A stretch of 64,000 nucleotides of DNA from Bacteroidales bacterium. GTDB lineage: Bacteria > Bacteroidota > Bacteroidia > Bacteroidales > Tenuifilaceae. Under the pieces are notes generated by a model. The model was not told where the DNA came from. It did not search any database and saw only the letters and a program-made list of their open reading frames with translations. Shown here in pieces: positions 55,017 through 64,000 of this stretch. Made by a program: the position numbers and the translations under genes. The stretch spans positions 56,309 to 120,308 of the forward strand of contig JACABB010000002.1 in the NCBI GenBank assembly GCA_013376985.1, in the 5' to 3' direction. Each line of letters begins with the position of its first letter. The stretch's first letter is position 1.

Positions 55017-57122
55017 ATGAAAAAAATTATTATGGTATTAATTGTTCCCGTTTTTCTACTTTCATCATGTAGTAAGGAGAAAAAACAGTCAACAAATCCT
55101 TTCTTCAGCGAGTTTAATACTCCTTTTAATGTTCCTCCATTCGACAAAATTGACACAAGCCATTATATCCCTGCTTTTGAAAAGGGGATGATTGAACAAC
55201 AAGCAGAAATTGATGCGATTGTTAATAGCACAGAAACTCCAACTTTCGACAACACAATATTAGCCTATGACAAGTCTGGGGCTCTACTAAGTAATGTTGG
55301 AAGGGTTTTTGGCACTGTTAACGGGGCAAATACTAATCCTGCCCTACAAGCCATAAACAGGAAGATTGCTCCTAAGACGACAAAACATCGCGACAATATC
55401 TCATTAAACGAGAAGCTCTTCCAAAGAATTAAAACTGTTTATGAAAATAGAGAGAAAAGTAATCTTGATGCTGATCAAATAAGAGTTGTAGAAAAATATT
55501 ATGAAGATTTTGTTCGTAATGGAGCTAATCTTAATGAAGCCGATAAAGCAAAACTTCGTGAAATCAACCAACAACTATCAAAAAACTCTATTAAGTTCAC
55601 CGAAAATGTATTAGCTGAAACAAATACAAATTTTAAGTTGATAATTGACAACAAAGAAGATCTAGCTGGTTTACCCCAAGGTATTATTGATGCCGCCGCT
55701 AATGATGCAAAAGCAGATAGTTTGATTGGCAAATGGAAGTTCACACTCCAAAAACCGAGCATGATTCCATTCCTTCAGTATGCCAATAATAGAAATTTGC
55801 GCGAAAAGTTGTATCGTGGCTATTTTATGCGTTGTAACAATAATGACAAATTTGATAATAAAGAAATACTCGTCAATATCGCCAATCTAAGAGTTGAACG
55901 AGCAAAATTACTGGGCTATAAAACTTATGCCGAATACTCCATAAGCAAAAATATGGCTCAGACCCCAGAAAAGGTTTACGAATTTTTGAAAGGTGTTTTT
56001 GATCCAGCTCAAGAGGTTGCCAAAAAGGATCTAGATGCAATGCAGAAAATTGTTGAAAAAGAAGGGGGTAAATTTAAGATTGAACCTTGGGATTGGTGGT
56101 ATTATGCTGAAAAACTAAGAAAAGAAAAATTCAACCTTGATGAATCGGAACTTAAGCCATACTTCGTTGCTGGAAACGTTCGTGATGGTATGTTTTACGT
56201 AGCCAATAGGCTTTATGGTTTAACATTCATCAAACAACTCAATGTCCCTGTTTATAATTCAGATGTTGAAACATATGAGGTTAGAGAAGCCAATGGTGCC
56301 TATGCTGGTATTCTTTATATTGATTTATATATTAGGGGTGGTAAACGTCCGGGTGCATGGTGTGGCACAATAAGAGATCAAGTATACGAGAATGGCAAAA
56401 GAGTTCCTCCAATTGTTTCTATGGTTTGTAACTTCCCAAGACCAGCAGGCGACACCCCTGCATTATTATCGTGGGATGACGTAAATACAATGTTCCATGA
56501 ATTTGGTCATGCCCTTCATAACTTTTCTATTGATGGAAAGTATGATAGAACTGCAGGTAACCTTGCACGAGATATGGTGGAACTTCCATCCCAATTTATG
56601 GAAAATTATGCTGCTCAACCTGAAATTATAAGATACTACGGGACACATTATATAACAGGCAAAATTATTCCTGATGAACTCTTAGAAAAACTGAAGAAAA
56701 GTATGGTTTTCAATCAAGGTTTTGAAACCGTTGAATATGTTGCAGCTTCGATACTCGATCTTGACTGGCACAGCCTTACTGAACCTAAAAAGATAGATGC
56801 ACTTGAATTCGAGAAAGCATCAATGGATAATATTAAGTTGATGAAAGAAATCCTACCAAGATATCGCTCAACCTATTTCAGTCATATTATTGGTGGCTAC
56901 TCTGCTGGTTACTACGTATATCTTTGGGCAGCAGTGCTTGATTCAGATGCTTTTCAGGCATTTGTTGATTCAGGAGATATTTTCAACCAAGAGATTGCCG
57001 GTAAGTTTAGAAAATATATACTTAAAGAAGGTGGTAAGGATGAAGGCATGATCCAATACAAAAAATTCAGAGGAAAAGATCCTTCTATTGATCCTTTACT
57101 TAGAAAAAGATGTTTAAAATAG
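55017..57122 (+). CDS. M3 family metallopeptidase lipoprotein (peptidyl-dipeptidase Dcp-like)
   Basis: A zinc peptidase of 701 aa that trims short peptides. The lipoprotein signal has a lipobox FLLSSC (Cys at about 18), placing it at a membrane. The zinc site is HEFGH, with His494, Glu495 and His498, followed by the third-ligand glutamate region in ELPSQFMENY. A C-terminal GGYSAGYYVYLWA motif is typical of the family. Both Dcp and oligopeptidase A have this fold; Dcp-like is favoured by length and by the lipoprotein form common in Bacteroidota. Confidence 0.9.
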   Translation: MKKIIMVLIVPVFLLSSCSKEKKQSTNPFFSEFNTPFNVPPFDKIDTSHYIPAFEKGMIEQQAEIDAIVNSTETPTFDNTILAYDKSGALLSNVGRVFGTVNGANTNPALQAINRKIAPKTTKHRDNISLNEKLFQRIKTVYENREKSNLDADQIRVVEKYYEDFVRNGANLNEADKAKLREINQQLSKNSIKFTENVLAETNTNFKLIIDNKEDLAGLPQGIIDAAANDAKADSLIGKWKFTLQKPSMIPFLQYANNRNLREKLYRGYFMRCNNNDKFDNKEILVNIANLRVERAKLLGYKTYAEYSISKNMAQTPEKVYEFLKGVFDPAQEVAKKDLDAMQKIVEKEGGKFKIEPWDWWYYAEKLRKEKFNLDESELKPYFVAGNVRDGMFYVANRLYGLTFIKQLNVPVYNSDVETYEVREANGAYAGILYIDLYIRGGKRPGAWCGTIRDQVYENGKRVPPIVSMVCNFPRPAGDTPALLSWDDVNTMFHEFGHALHNFSIDGKYDRTAGNLARDMVELPSQFMENYAAQPEIIRYYGTHYITGKIIPDELLEKLKKSMVFNQGFETVEYVAASILDLDWHSLTEPKKIDALEFEKASMDNIKLMKEILPRYRSTYFSHIIGGYSAGYYVYLWAAVLDSDAFQAFVDSGDIFNQEIAGKFRKYILKEGGKDEGMIQYKKFRGKDPSIDPLLRKRCLK

Positions 57123-57151
57123 CATTGACCCGATAAATCATTCAATTTGCG

Positions 57152-57183
57152 AAAGGGTGTCCAAAAAAAGACACCCTTTTTTC
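57152..57183 (+). terminator. Rho-independent terminator after the M3 peptidase gene
   Basis: AAGGGTGTC (57153-57161) pairs with GACACCCTT (57170-57178), then a T-run. Confidence 0.88.
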
Positions 57184-57236
57184 GACAAATTCTTAAAAAT
57201 AAAGCAATCGAATGAATAATATCTCGTAACTTTGAG

Positions 57237-57244
57237 AAAAATAA
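57237..57244 (+). promoter_or_regulatory. Promoter -7 element TAACTTTG for the cold-shock gene
   Basis: Exact TAnnTTTG match, 10 nt before the ATG at 57254. The implied leader is only a few bases, so the transcript would be almost leaderless. Confidence 0.5.
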
Positions 57245-57253
57245 TCTAATATT

Positions 57254-57445
57254 ATGTACAAAGGAACAGTTAAATTCTTTAATGTTTCCAAAGGATTCGG
57301 ATTTATTAAAGATGCAGAATCAGGCAAAGAGTATTTTGTTCATGCTTCTGGTTTGATTGACAAAATCAAGGAAAATGATGAAGTAACATTCGAACTTCAA
57401 GAAGGCAAAAAAGGGTTGAATGCTATTAACGTAAAATTAGCATAA
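57254..57445 (+). CDS. Cold-shock domain protein (CspA-like)
   Basis: A 63-residue single OB-fold RNA-binding protein. The RNP1 motif KGFGFI and RNP2-like YFVHASGL are present. It is a bit shorter than CspA (70 aa). It has its own promoter and terminator. Cold induction cannot be read from the sequence; its short leader differs from the long 5' leaders of E. coli cold-shock genes. Confidence 0.93.
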   Translation: MYKGTVKFFNVSKGFGFIKDAESGKEYFVHASGLIDKIKENDEVTFELQEGKKGLNAINVKLA

Positions 57446-57476
57446 CCTAGAAGTTTATAAAAACATTAATAGTTTT

Positions 57477-57504
57477 AGCCTTACTTTCACAGTAAGGCTT
57501 TTTT
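57477..57504. terminator. Terminator between the csp gene and the convergent MFS gene
   Basis: AGCCTTACT (57477-57485) pairs with AGTAAGGCT (57491-57499), followed by T6 on the plus strand. Confidence 0.85.
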
Positions 57505-57522
57505 ATGTGCATACAATATATA

Positions 57523-58854
57523 TTAGCCTAAAACCTCTAACGGAATATCAACAACTTTTTCTAAATCTTTTTTATAGAAAAACGAACCAATAAAAAACAT
57601 ACACGAAGAGAAAACAAGAAAGATTGGAAGAAATGATAACGCTACACTAATATCAGTTTTGTCAGATATCATGCCTATTACCAATGGTCCTGCCGAAGCA
57701 CCAAGAAGATTTTGAAATATCACTGCAAATGCATAAGACGTAGCTCTTAATCCTGGGTGAACTAAATCTTGAGTAACTGCGCTTGCAGCAGGAACGAACA
57801 TTGCAATTGTTATCCCCGTTAATAGAAATGAAATATACTGCAATATTCCATCGAAAACAACAAAACCAAAAAATGCAAAAAGTGCGGTTATTATTGTAGA
57901 CAATGCAGGGAAAATCATTCTTGCGTTAATTCTCTTCTTTCGCCACCTATCGACAAGATATCCACCTAATGGTGCTCCTATAATAGAGAGAAGCATTGTA
58001 ATCGATGCTTTTGTCCCCGCATTTTGAAGTGGAATATTCTCCAAGCGACTAAAATAACTAGGTAACCATGATAATAAAGAAGTAGTAACAAAAATACTTC
58101 CGGTCATTCCTAAATAATTAAAAATAAGTGTTGGTTTACTGGCAAACTCTCTAACAATATCTGTAAAAGACATTTTATTTTGCTCCCCTTTATTCTCCTT
58201 ATTCTCAATAGTCCCGTTTACATCTTTATTTAAAGAACTCCCATTTTTAAAAAGAACAACGGTTTTATAATCCTTTATGAAGAAAAAAAGAATTGCTATT
58301 ATAATTCCGGGTAAAGCTACAATCCCGAAAGCACTCCTCCAGCCCCATTTTGCCGCAATAATACCACCTAATGCCATACCAATAGCACTTCCTAGAGTTA
58401 TGGAACTATTCCAAATCCCCATCATAAACGAGCGTTTTTCTTTTGGGTATAAAGCAGAAATCATTGCCGTACCGCCGGGTGCATAACCTGCTTCCCCAAT
58501 GCCAATAAAGGTTCGAGTAAATAAGAGTTGTGGAAAAGTTTTTGTGAATGACGCTGCAAAGGTAGCAAGACTCCATATTGTTGCCATTGTACCAATTGTT
58601 CGTCGTCTACTCCATCTATCAACTAAAATAGATGCAGGTATTGTAAGAATAACTATAGACCAATAAACTGAAGAAATTAATGCTCCAAGCTGTGTATCAG
58701 TTAAATTCCAATCGGCTTTAAGAAATGGGAAAAGAGAAGTAATAATCATTCTATCTATGTAATCAAACATATATAACAGAAACAAAAGAATAAATACATA
58801 GTTAGTATACCCTTTTGAAAAAAGATACCCTTTTTGTTTCGCATTAACATTCAT
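57523..58854 (-). CDS. MFS transporter, spinster-like family
   Basis: A 12-helix secondary transporter (443 aa). Conserved MFS features: DYIDRMIITSLFPFLK in helix 1, LVDRWSRRRTIG in the loop after helix 2, GIGEAGYAPGG in helix 4 and a second DRWRKKR loop between helices 8 and 9. The motif set fits the spinster (Spns)-like group, which moves lipids or organic anions, but the substrate cannot be inferred. It is transcribed alone, convergent with the csp gene. Confidence 0.82.
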   Translation of the reverse strand: MNVNAKQKGYLFSKGYTNYVFILLFLLYMFDYIDRMIITSLFPFLKADWNLTDTQLGALISSVYWSIVILTIPASILVDRWSRRRTIGTMATIWSLATFAASFTKTFPQLLFTRTFIGIGEAGYAPGGTAMISALYPKEKRSFMMGIWNSSITLGSAIGMALGGIIAAKWGWRSAFGIVALPGIIIAILFFFIKDYKTVVLFKNGSSLNKDVNGTIENKENKGEQNKMSFTDIVREFASKPTLIFNYLGMTGSIFVTTSLLSWLPSYFSRLENIPLQNAGTKASITMLLSIIGAPLGGYLVDRWRKKRINARMIFPALSTIITALFAFFGFVVFDGILQYISFLLTGITIAMFVPAASAVTQDLVHPGLRATSYAFAVIFQNLLGASAGPLVIGMISDKTDISVALSFLPIFLVFSSCMFFIGSFFYKKDLEKVVDIPLEVLG

Positions 58855-59270
58855 GATAATACCAATTAATTAAAAGCAATTTATTTTAAAAACAATACAC
58901 TATTAACCTACGGCATGTTCTTTTTTATTTAACATCAACCTGCAATAGGTTAATCAATATCAATTCTAATAAAAAAATAGTAATTTTAATCCATCCAAAC
59001 AATAATATTTACATCGGAAATTGTCAATATAGCATAAATCTTTAGTTCTAGCCAATTTCATTTCTTTAATAATAATTTAATTGCCAAGATAAAAATAAAA
59101 TTATAATAGTACCCCCCAACCAGATTTATTACAAAAAACCTCTTCTAATACAAAAGTATATATTTGATTTGGTTTTGAAATCTTAAACTCTAATAAAATA
59201 AGGTTATTTCGTATTCACTATGTATTTTATTATTCATTTTCGTAAGTTTACAATATCAAATTTAAAACAT
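58855..59270. other. AT-rich divergent gap between the MFS and AlkD-like genes
   Basis: No gene was found in this stretch. It holds the plus-strand TATATTTG element at 59159-59166. An in-frame ATG at 59220 would extend the AlkD-like protein by 17 residues, but this is not favoured. Confidence 0.5.
59159..59166 (+). promoter_or_regulatory. Promoter -7 element TATATTTG for the AlkD-like gene
   Basis: Exact TAnnTTTG match, about 105 nt before the ATG at 59271. Confidence 0.45.
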
Positions 59271-59993
59271 ATGACTCCCTCAACCCTCTTTAACGAGATT
59301 CAAATATATTGTAAAGCCAATGCTAATGAAACTCTTGTAAAAAAACACTCTCGCTATTTTAAAGAAGGTTACAATGCCTATGGGTTATCTCAAGAACTTT
59401 TAATCAGCAAAATTTCTGATATTGTTCAACAAAAAGGTGTTGATTTCGATACAATTGAAAAAACTAGTTATCTTTTGGTTTCCTCGGGAATGTATGAAGA
59501 GATTAGTTTTTCTATTTTTCTCTTTAAAGAATATAAAAAGCAATTTTCCGCTGAAAAATTTGATGTAATCGAAAAATGGTTTGAAATTGGAATTGGTAAT
59601 TGGGCTCATACTGATACCATCTGTAGTGATTTAATCTCTGTTTTTTTAGAAAAAAGAATTATCACCTATGAGAGAATGACAGATTGGAGAGTGTCTCAAA
59701 ATAAATTTCAGCGTAGAGCCGTTCCTGTAGCATTAATAAAAATGCTAAAGTATACAAACGATTATCAACCTTTTTTCAATTTTATTGAGCCTTTAATGAT
59801 GGATTCCGAACGAGAGGTTCATCAAGGGTTAGGATGGTTTCTACGAGAAGCGTGGAAAAAAAGCCCTGAACAAACTGAAATGTACATGATGCAATGGAAA
59901 GATACCGCTCCAAGGCTTATTTTCCAGTATGCAACAGAAAGAATGAAACCAGAGCAAAAGCAGCATTTCAAGCGCTCTAGAGGAAATAGGTAG
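59271..59993 (+). CDS. AlkD-like HEAT-repeat DNA alkylation repair protein
   Basis: A helical-repeat protein (240 aa) of the AlkC/AlkD glycosylase superfamily, which excises alkylated purines. The catalytic-site pattern is visible: NWAHTD (Trp and Asp of AlkD), a following RRAVPVAL arginine, and GLGWFLREAWK with the distal tryptophan. The ATG at 59271 (MTPSTLFNEIQ) is preferred over 59220, which adds a hydrophobic, unrelated N-terminus. The GNAT gene follows 21 bases later, likely in the same operon. Confidence 0.83.
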   Translation: MTPSTLFNEIQIYCKANANETLVKKHSRYFKEGYNAYGLSQELLISKISDIVQQKGVDFDTIEKTSYLLVSSGMYEEISFSIFLFKEYKKQFSAEKFDVIEKWFEIGIGNWAHTDTICSDLISVFLEKRIITYERMTDWRVSQNKFQRRAVPVALIKMLKYTNDYQPFFNFIEPLMMDSEREVHQGLGWFLREAWKKSPEQTEMYMMQWKDTAPRLIFQYATERMKPEQKQHFKRSRGNR

Positions 59994-60014
59994 CAAAATT
60001 ATTCGATTCAAAAA

Positions 60015-60449
60015 ATGAATACCATTATTAGAGAGGCTAATTCTGATGATTTTGAATCCATCTATTCACTTATTTGTGACCTTGAGGATCAACAAATGGA
60101 TAAAGAATCCTTCAAAATTATTTATTCAAAAAATTTAGGCGATCCCAATATTTACTATTTAGTAGCCGACAAGAGTAATTCTGTTGTTGGGTTTATTAGT
60201 CTTCATGTTCAGCATATTCTTCATCATTCGAAACCAACTTGTGAACTTCAAGAATTAACCATCAATTCGGATTTACGAGGTATTGGTATTGGCGGTTTAT
60301 TAATGAAAGAAGTCGAAATAATTGCCCGAAAACTAAACCTCGAAGAAATTGAGTTAACTACTAAAATTCATCGAGAACGAGCTCAAGAATTTTATAGAAA
60401 TTTGGGATATATCCATACACATAATAAGTTTGTAAAAAAACTTTATTAA
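60015..60449 (+). CDS. GNAT family N-acetyltransferase
   Basis: A 144-residue acetyl-CoA-dependent acyltransferase with the single GNAT fold. The acetyl-CoA pyrophosphate loop is LRGIGIGGLLM, preceded by the ELQELTINSD strand, and the C-terminal segment is RAQEFYRNLGY. The substrate is unknown. It is probably co-transcribed with the AlkD-like gene. Confidence 0.85.
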   Translation: MNTIIREANSDDFESIYSLICDLEDQQMDKESFKIIYSKNLGDPNIYYLVADKSNSVVGFISLHVQHILHHSKPTCELQELTINSDLRGIGIGGLLMKEVEIIARKLNLEEIELTTKIHRERAQEFYRNLGYIHTHNKFVKKLY

Positions 60450-60647
60450 TCAAATTAGGTACATTAGTTCATATAGTTTTCTAAGCGTAGATCTATTGTG
60501 TCCGCTATGTTTCATTTCAACGTTTATCTCATAAATATCTTTTCATTTTTCAATTTACATTTTTCATTATTAATTCTTAATCCTATGCTTAATAGCATGA
60601 TTATCTTATTTATTGCCCAAAATGAACTTCCCTTTAACATCATTTTA

Positions 60648-60655
60648 TAACTTTG
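60648..60655 (+). promoter_or_regulatory. Promoter -7 element TAACTTTG for mutA
   Basis: Exact TAnnTTTG match 27 nt before the ATG at 60683. It overlaps a TTG that would otherwise be a possible start. Confidence 0.55.
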
Positions 60656-60682
60656 CAATCCGAAAATCCTAAAAGATTAGTT

Positions 60683-62566
60683 ATGGCAGAAAAAAATAGA
60701 GATACTAAACTTTTCGCTGAGTTTCCACCAATTACAACCGAGCAATGGGAATCAGTGATTCGTGAAGATCTAAAAGGCGCCGACTACGACAAGAAATTGG
60801 TTTGGAAAACCATGGAGGGCATCAGTGCTAAGCCCTACTATCGCGCCGAAGACCTTAAGAATATTGATACTACAAAAGTGTTACCGGGCGAATTTCCTTA
60901 TATTCGTGGCAACAAGGAAAAGGGCAATAATTGGTTGGTTCGTCAGGATTTTGACGTTAACAGCGATAATCCCACTGAAACAAATCAAAAAGCACTTGAT
61001 GTACTTATAAAAGGTGTTGATTCGATTGGTTTCAGGCTTTGTAAAGGCTGTGAACCATGCTTTGATGGTGTTAGCAAAATTCTTAATGGAATCGACTTTC
61101 AGAAAATTGAAGTGAACCTAATTGGTGGTGGTTCATCAAGAAAAGCCCTTCCTTTTTTTATCCAAAAAATTAAAGAGACCAAAGCTAATCCTAAAAATGT
61201 AAAAGTTTCAATTGATTATAGCCCATTATCATCGCTAACTTTAAATGGGAAATTCTGCTGTGACGCAGAAACTGCATTTAATAGAATGAAGGAAGTCGTT
61301 GAAAGTGTTCGCGAATTCCCCGAATTCAAAGTGATTGGAGTAAATGCCTATATTTTCCATAATAGTGGCTCAACATTAGTTCAAGAGTTAGCATTTGCTC
61401 TTGCAATGGCTAACGATTATCTTGCAGCACTCACCGAGCGTGGAATTATTGTAGACGAAGCGACAAATAGAATTAAGTTTAACTTCGCAGTAAGCGCCAA
61501 CTATTTTATGGAAATTGCCAAATTCCGTGCGGCTCGTCTGTTATGGGCAAAAATAGTAGAGGCATACAACCCAAAATCCATTGAATCAGCACAAGTGAGC
61601 ATTCATGCTGAAACAAGCACATGGAACAAAACCGTTTATGATGCTTACGTTAACATGCTTCGCACCACTACAGAAGGGATGTCGGCTGTTATTGCCGGGG
61701 TTGACTCTCTGAATATCCTTCCTTTTGATATAACATATCAGAGTGCAACCGCTTTCTCAGAGCGTATTGCCCGAAACCAACAACTTGTAATAAAAGAAGA
61801 ATCATACTTTGATAAAATTGCAGACCCGGCAGCAGGCAGTTATTATATCGAGAACTTAACTGACTCAATTGCTCAAGAAGCTTGGAAACTTTTCCTACAA
61901 GTTGAAGCAATGGGTGGTTATCAGGCAGCATTTACTAAAGGTTTTATTCAAGATCAGATTAAAGAGGTTGCCCGTAAACGTGATATGAACATTACTTCCC
62001 GTCGTGATACGGTTCTTGGAACAAACCAATATCCTAACTTCACTGAGATTACAGATACTAATGTTGTTAAAGAGAGTTCTGTAAAACGCACCGTTGCAAG
62101 CAAAACTGCTGAGATGATTGCTGAACCACTTGTTCCTTATCGTGGTGCTCAAGCCATTGAAGAACTTCGTTATAAAACTGATTCTAGCGGTAAACGTCCA
62201 AAAGTATTTATGTTAACTCTCGGAGGATTGGCAATGCGTCGTGCTCGTGCACAATTTAGCTGTAACTTCTTTGCCGTTGCCGGTTTCGAGGTGATAGATA
62301 ATATTGGCTTTAAAACTGTTGATGAGGGTATTAAAGCTGCTATTGATGCAAAATCGGACATTGTAGTTATTTGTAGTTCCGATGAAGAGTATGTAACCTT
62401 TGCTCCTGATGCATTTGAGAAACTTGGTAATAAAGTTATCTATGTTGTAGCTGGCGAGCCAGTTTGTAAACCAGAACTGGAAGCAAAAGGGATTAAGAAC
62501 TTTATCAGTACAAAGTCTAACATCCTTGATACTCTGGTATATTATCAAAATCTACTTAAAATCTAA
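60683..62566 (+). CDS. mutA: Methylmalonyl-CoA mutase small subunit
   Basis: The non-catalytic partner (627 aa) of adenosylcobalamin-dependent methylmalonyl-CoA mutase, which links succinyl-CoA with methylmalonyl-CoA in propionate metabolism. The TIM-barrel half has KFNFAVSANYFMEIAKFRAARLLW-like sequence, seen here as [13 protein letters not shown], and DPAAGSYYIE. The C-terminal half is a B12-domain fold (PKVFMLTLGGLAMRRARAQF) without the DxHxxG cobalamin-binding motif, as expected for this subunit. The ATG at 60683 is favoured because the longer TTG start lies in the promoter. mutB normally follows directly, but here a GxxExxY gene lies between. Confidence 0.93.
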   Translation: MAEKNRDTKLFAEFPPITTEQWESVIREDLKGADYDKKLVWKTMEGISAKPYYRAEDLKNIDTTKVLPGEFPYIRGNKEKGNNWLVRQDFDVNSDNPTETNQKALDVLIKGVDSIGFRLCKGCEPCFDGVSKILNGIDFQKIEVNLIGGGSSRKALPFFIQKIKETKANPKNVKVSIDYSPLSSLTLNGKFCCDAETAFNRMKEVVESVREFPEFKVIGVNAYIFHNSGSTLVQELAFALAMANDYLAALTERGIIVDEATNRIKFNFAVSANYFMEIAKFRAARLLWAKIVEAYNPKSIESAQVSIHAETSTWNKTVYDAYVNMLRTTTEGMSAVIAGVDSLNILPFDITYQSATAFSERIARNQQLVIKEESYFDKIADPAAGSYYIENLTDSIAQEAWKLFLQVEAMGGYQAAFTKGFIQDQIKEVARKRDMNITSRRDTVLGTNQYPNFTEITDTNVVKESSVKRTVASKTAEMIAEPLVPYRGAQAIEELRYKTDSSGKRPKVFMLTLGGLAMRRARAQFSCNFFAVAGFEVIDNIGFKTVDEGIKAAIDAKSDIVVICSSDEEYVTFAPDAFEKLGNKVIYVVAGEPVCKPELEAKGIKNFISTKSNILDTLVYYQNLLKI

Positions 62567-62590
62567 ACGCTAAGTTGCAAAGCCGCAAAG
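62565..62590 (+). repeat. Left flanking repeat of the GxxExxY cassette
   Basis: AACGCTAAGTTGCAAAG and CCGCAAAG, starting within the mutA stop codon and ending at the GxxExxY ATG. It is a degenerate inverted match of the right flank at 62980-63007: both carry CGCTAAG (or CTTAGCG) and GCAAAG (or CTTTGC). Confidence 0.6.
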
Positions 62591-62992
62591 ATGAAAACTC
62601 AAGAAGAATATGAAATAATTGGCAAACTAATTCTTGATTGCGCATTCGAGGTGCATAAAGAATTAGGCCCTGGCTTACTTGAGTCTGTTTATGAGATTTG
62701 TTTACTTGAAGAATTAAGAAAAAAAGGATTAAAAGTTAAAAGTCAAGTTAAACTTCCTGTTTACTATAAAGGAAAAGAATTAGACGAAGATTTTTATATT
62801 GATATTCTGGTGGAAGATTGTATTGTTATTGAACTTAAGTCTATTGAAGTTCTTTTGCCTGTTCATGAAGTACAACTAGTAACTTATATGAAATTGGCGA
62901 ATATTAGTCTTGGTTTTCTAATCAACTTTAATGTCTCTCTATTAAAATCAGGTATTCGAAGAAAAGTAAGCAATTATTTCTTAGCGTCTTAG
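62591..62992 (+). CDS. GxxExxY family protein (PD-(D/E)XK nuclease-like)
   Basis: A 133-residue protein of the family named for its motif, here GLLESVY (G-x-x-E-x-x-Y) in [12 protein letters not shown]. The conserved core [16 protein letters not shown] contains the D and ExK of a PD-(D/E)XK nuclease-like site, and VQLVTYMKL follows. The function of the family is unproven. The gene fills the space between mutA and mutB almost exactly: its ATG abuts the left repeat and its stop lies inside the right repeat. This suggests a small mobile or modular cassette. Confidence 0.88.
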   Translation: MKTQEEYEIIGKLILDCAFEVHKELGPGLLESVYEICLLEELRKKGLKVKSQVKLPVYYKGKELDEDFYIDILVEDCIVIELKSIEVLLPVHEVQLVTYMKLANISLGFLINFNVSLLKSGIRRKVSNYFLAS

Positions 62993-63007
62993 TGTCTTTG
63001 CGTTTAA
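62980..63007 (-). repeat. Right flanking repeat of the GxxExxY cassette
   Basis: CTTAGCGTCTTAG, then TGTCTTTGCGTTTAA. Its reverse complement starts AAACGCAAAG and ends CGCTAAG, echoing the left flank. The last codons and stop of the GxxExxY gene lie inside it. Confidence 0.6.
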
Positions 63008-63018
63008 ATCATAAAAAT

Positions 63019-64000
<982 letters not shown>

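Overview
The window is AT-rich chromosomal DNA from a member of the Bacteroidota, most likely a Bacteroidales-type organism. Several things point there: a type IX secretion sorting domain on an exported C10 protease, a FecR protein with a DUF4974 tail, a DUF5683 protein beside ParAB, a fused NuoCD, few Shine-Dalgarno sites, and repeated promoter elements of the Bacteroidota form TAnnTTTG. The last gene (mutB) runs off the right edge. No rRNA, tRNA, CRISPR array or complete insertion sequence was seen.

Layout. 1-4.4 kb: remnant of a four-helix-bundle gene, a REP-like palindrome cluster, parC, and a diacylglycerol-kinase-family lipid kinase. 4.7-12.8 kb: parA, parB, a DUF5683 protein, a LysM lytic transglycosylase, an SGNH hydrolase with an MBOAT O-acyltransferase, and a small lipoprotein. 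13-19.7 kb: secreted C10 protease, a class I fumarase broken by an in-frame TGA, a CAP-domain gene broken by another in-frame TGA, an ArsC/Spx-like protein, thyA and folA. 19.7-32.4 kb: clpX, then a peptide-export module, then clpP and tig, then a TPR protein and a LytTR regulator. 32.5-37.2 kb: an ECF sigma/FecR pair with two related surface or periplasmic proteins, one carrying an STN domain. 37.4-40.1 kb: shikimate kinase, a dihydroorotate-dehydrogenase-like protein and truA. 40.3-54.9 kb: a full nuoA-N operon for complex I, including the NADH-input genes nuoEFG. 55-64 kb: M3 peptidase lipoprotein, cold-shock protein, MFS transporter, AlkD-like protein, GNAT, and methylmalonyl-CoA mutase genes mutA and mutB separated by a GxxExxY cassette.

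The best candidate for an undescribed system lies between 21 and 32.4 kb. A 47-residue double-glycine peptide gene (24059-24202), too short for ordinary ORF calling, sits between a C39-peptidase ABC exporter plus HlyD adaptor and a divergently transcribed, apparently periplasmic CHAT protease with TPR repeats. The module splits tig-clpP from clpX, genes that normally lie together. A conserved element of about 65 bp precedes the peptide gene and recurs, in the same orientation, upstream of the TPR/LytTR operon 7 kb away. This suggests one regulon made of an exported short peptide, its exporter, a periplasmic protease and a LytTR regulator. The linkage is inferred from sequence and has not been shown experimentally.

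Several start codons were moved inward from the longest possible frame because a TAnnTTTG promoter element, an SD site or the family N-terminus supports the later ATG.
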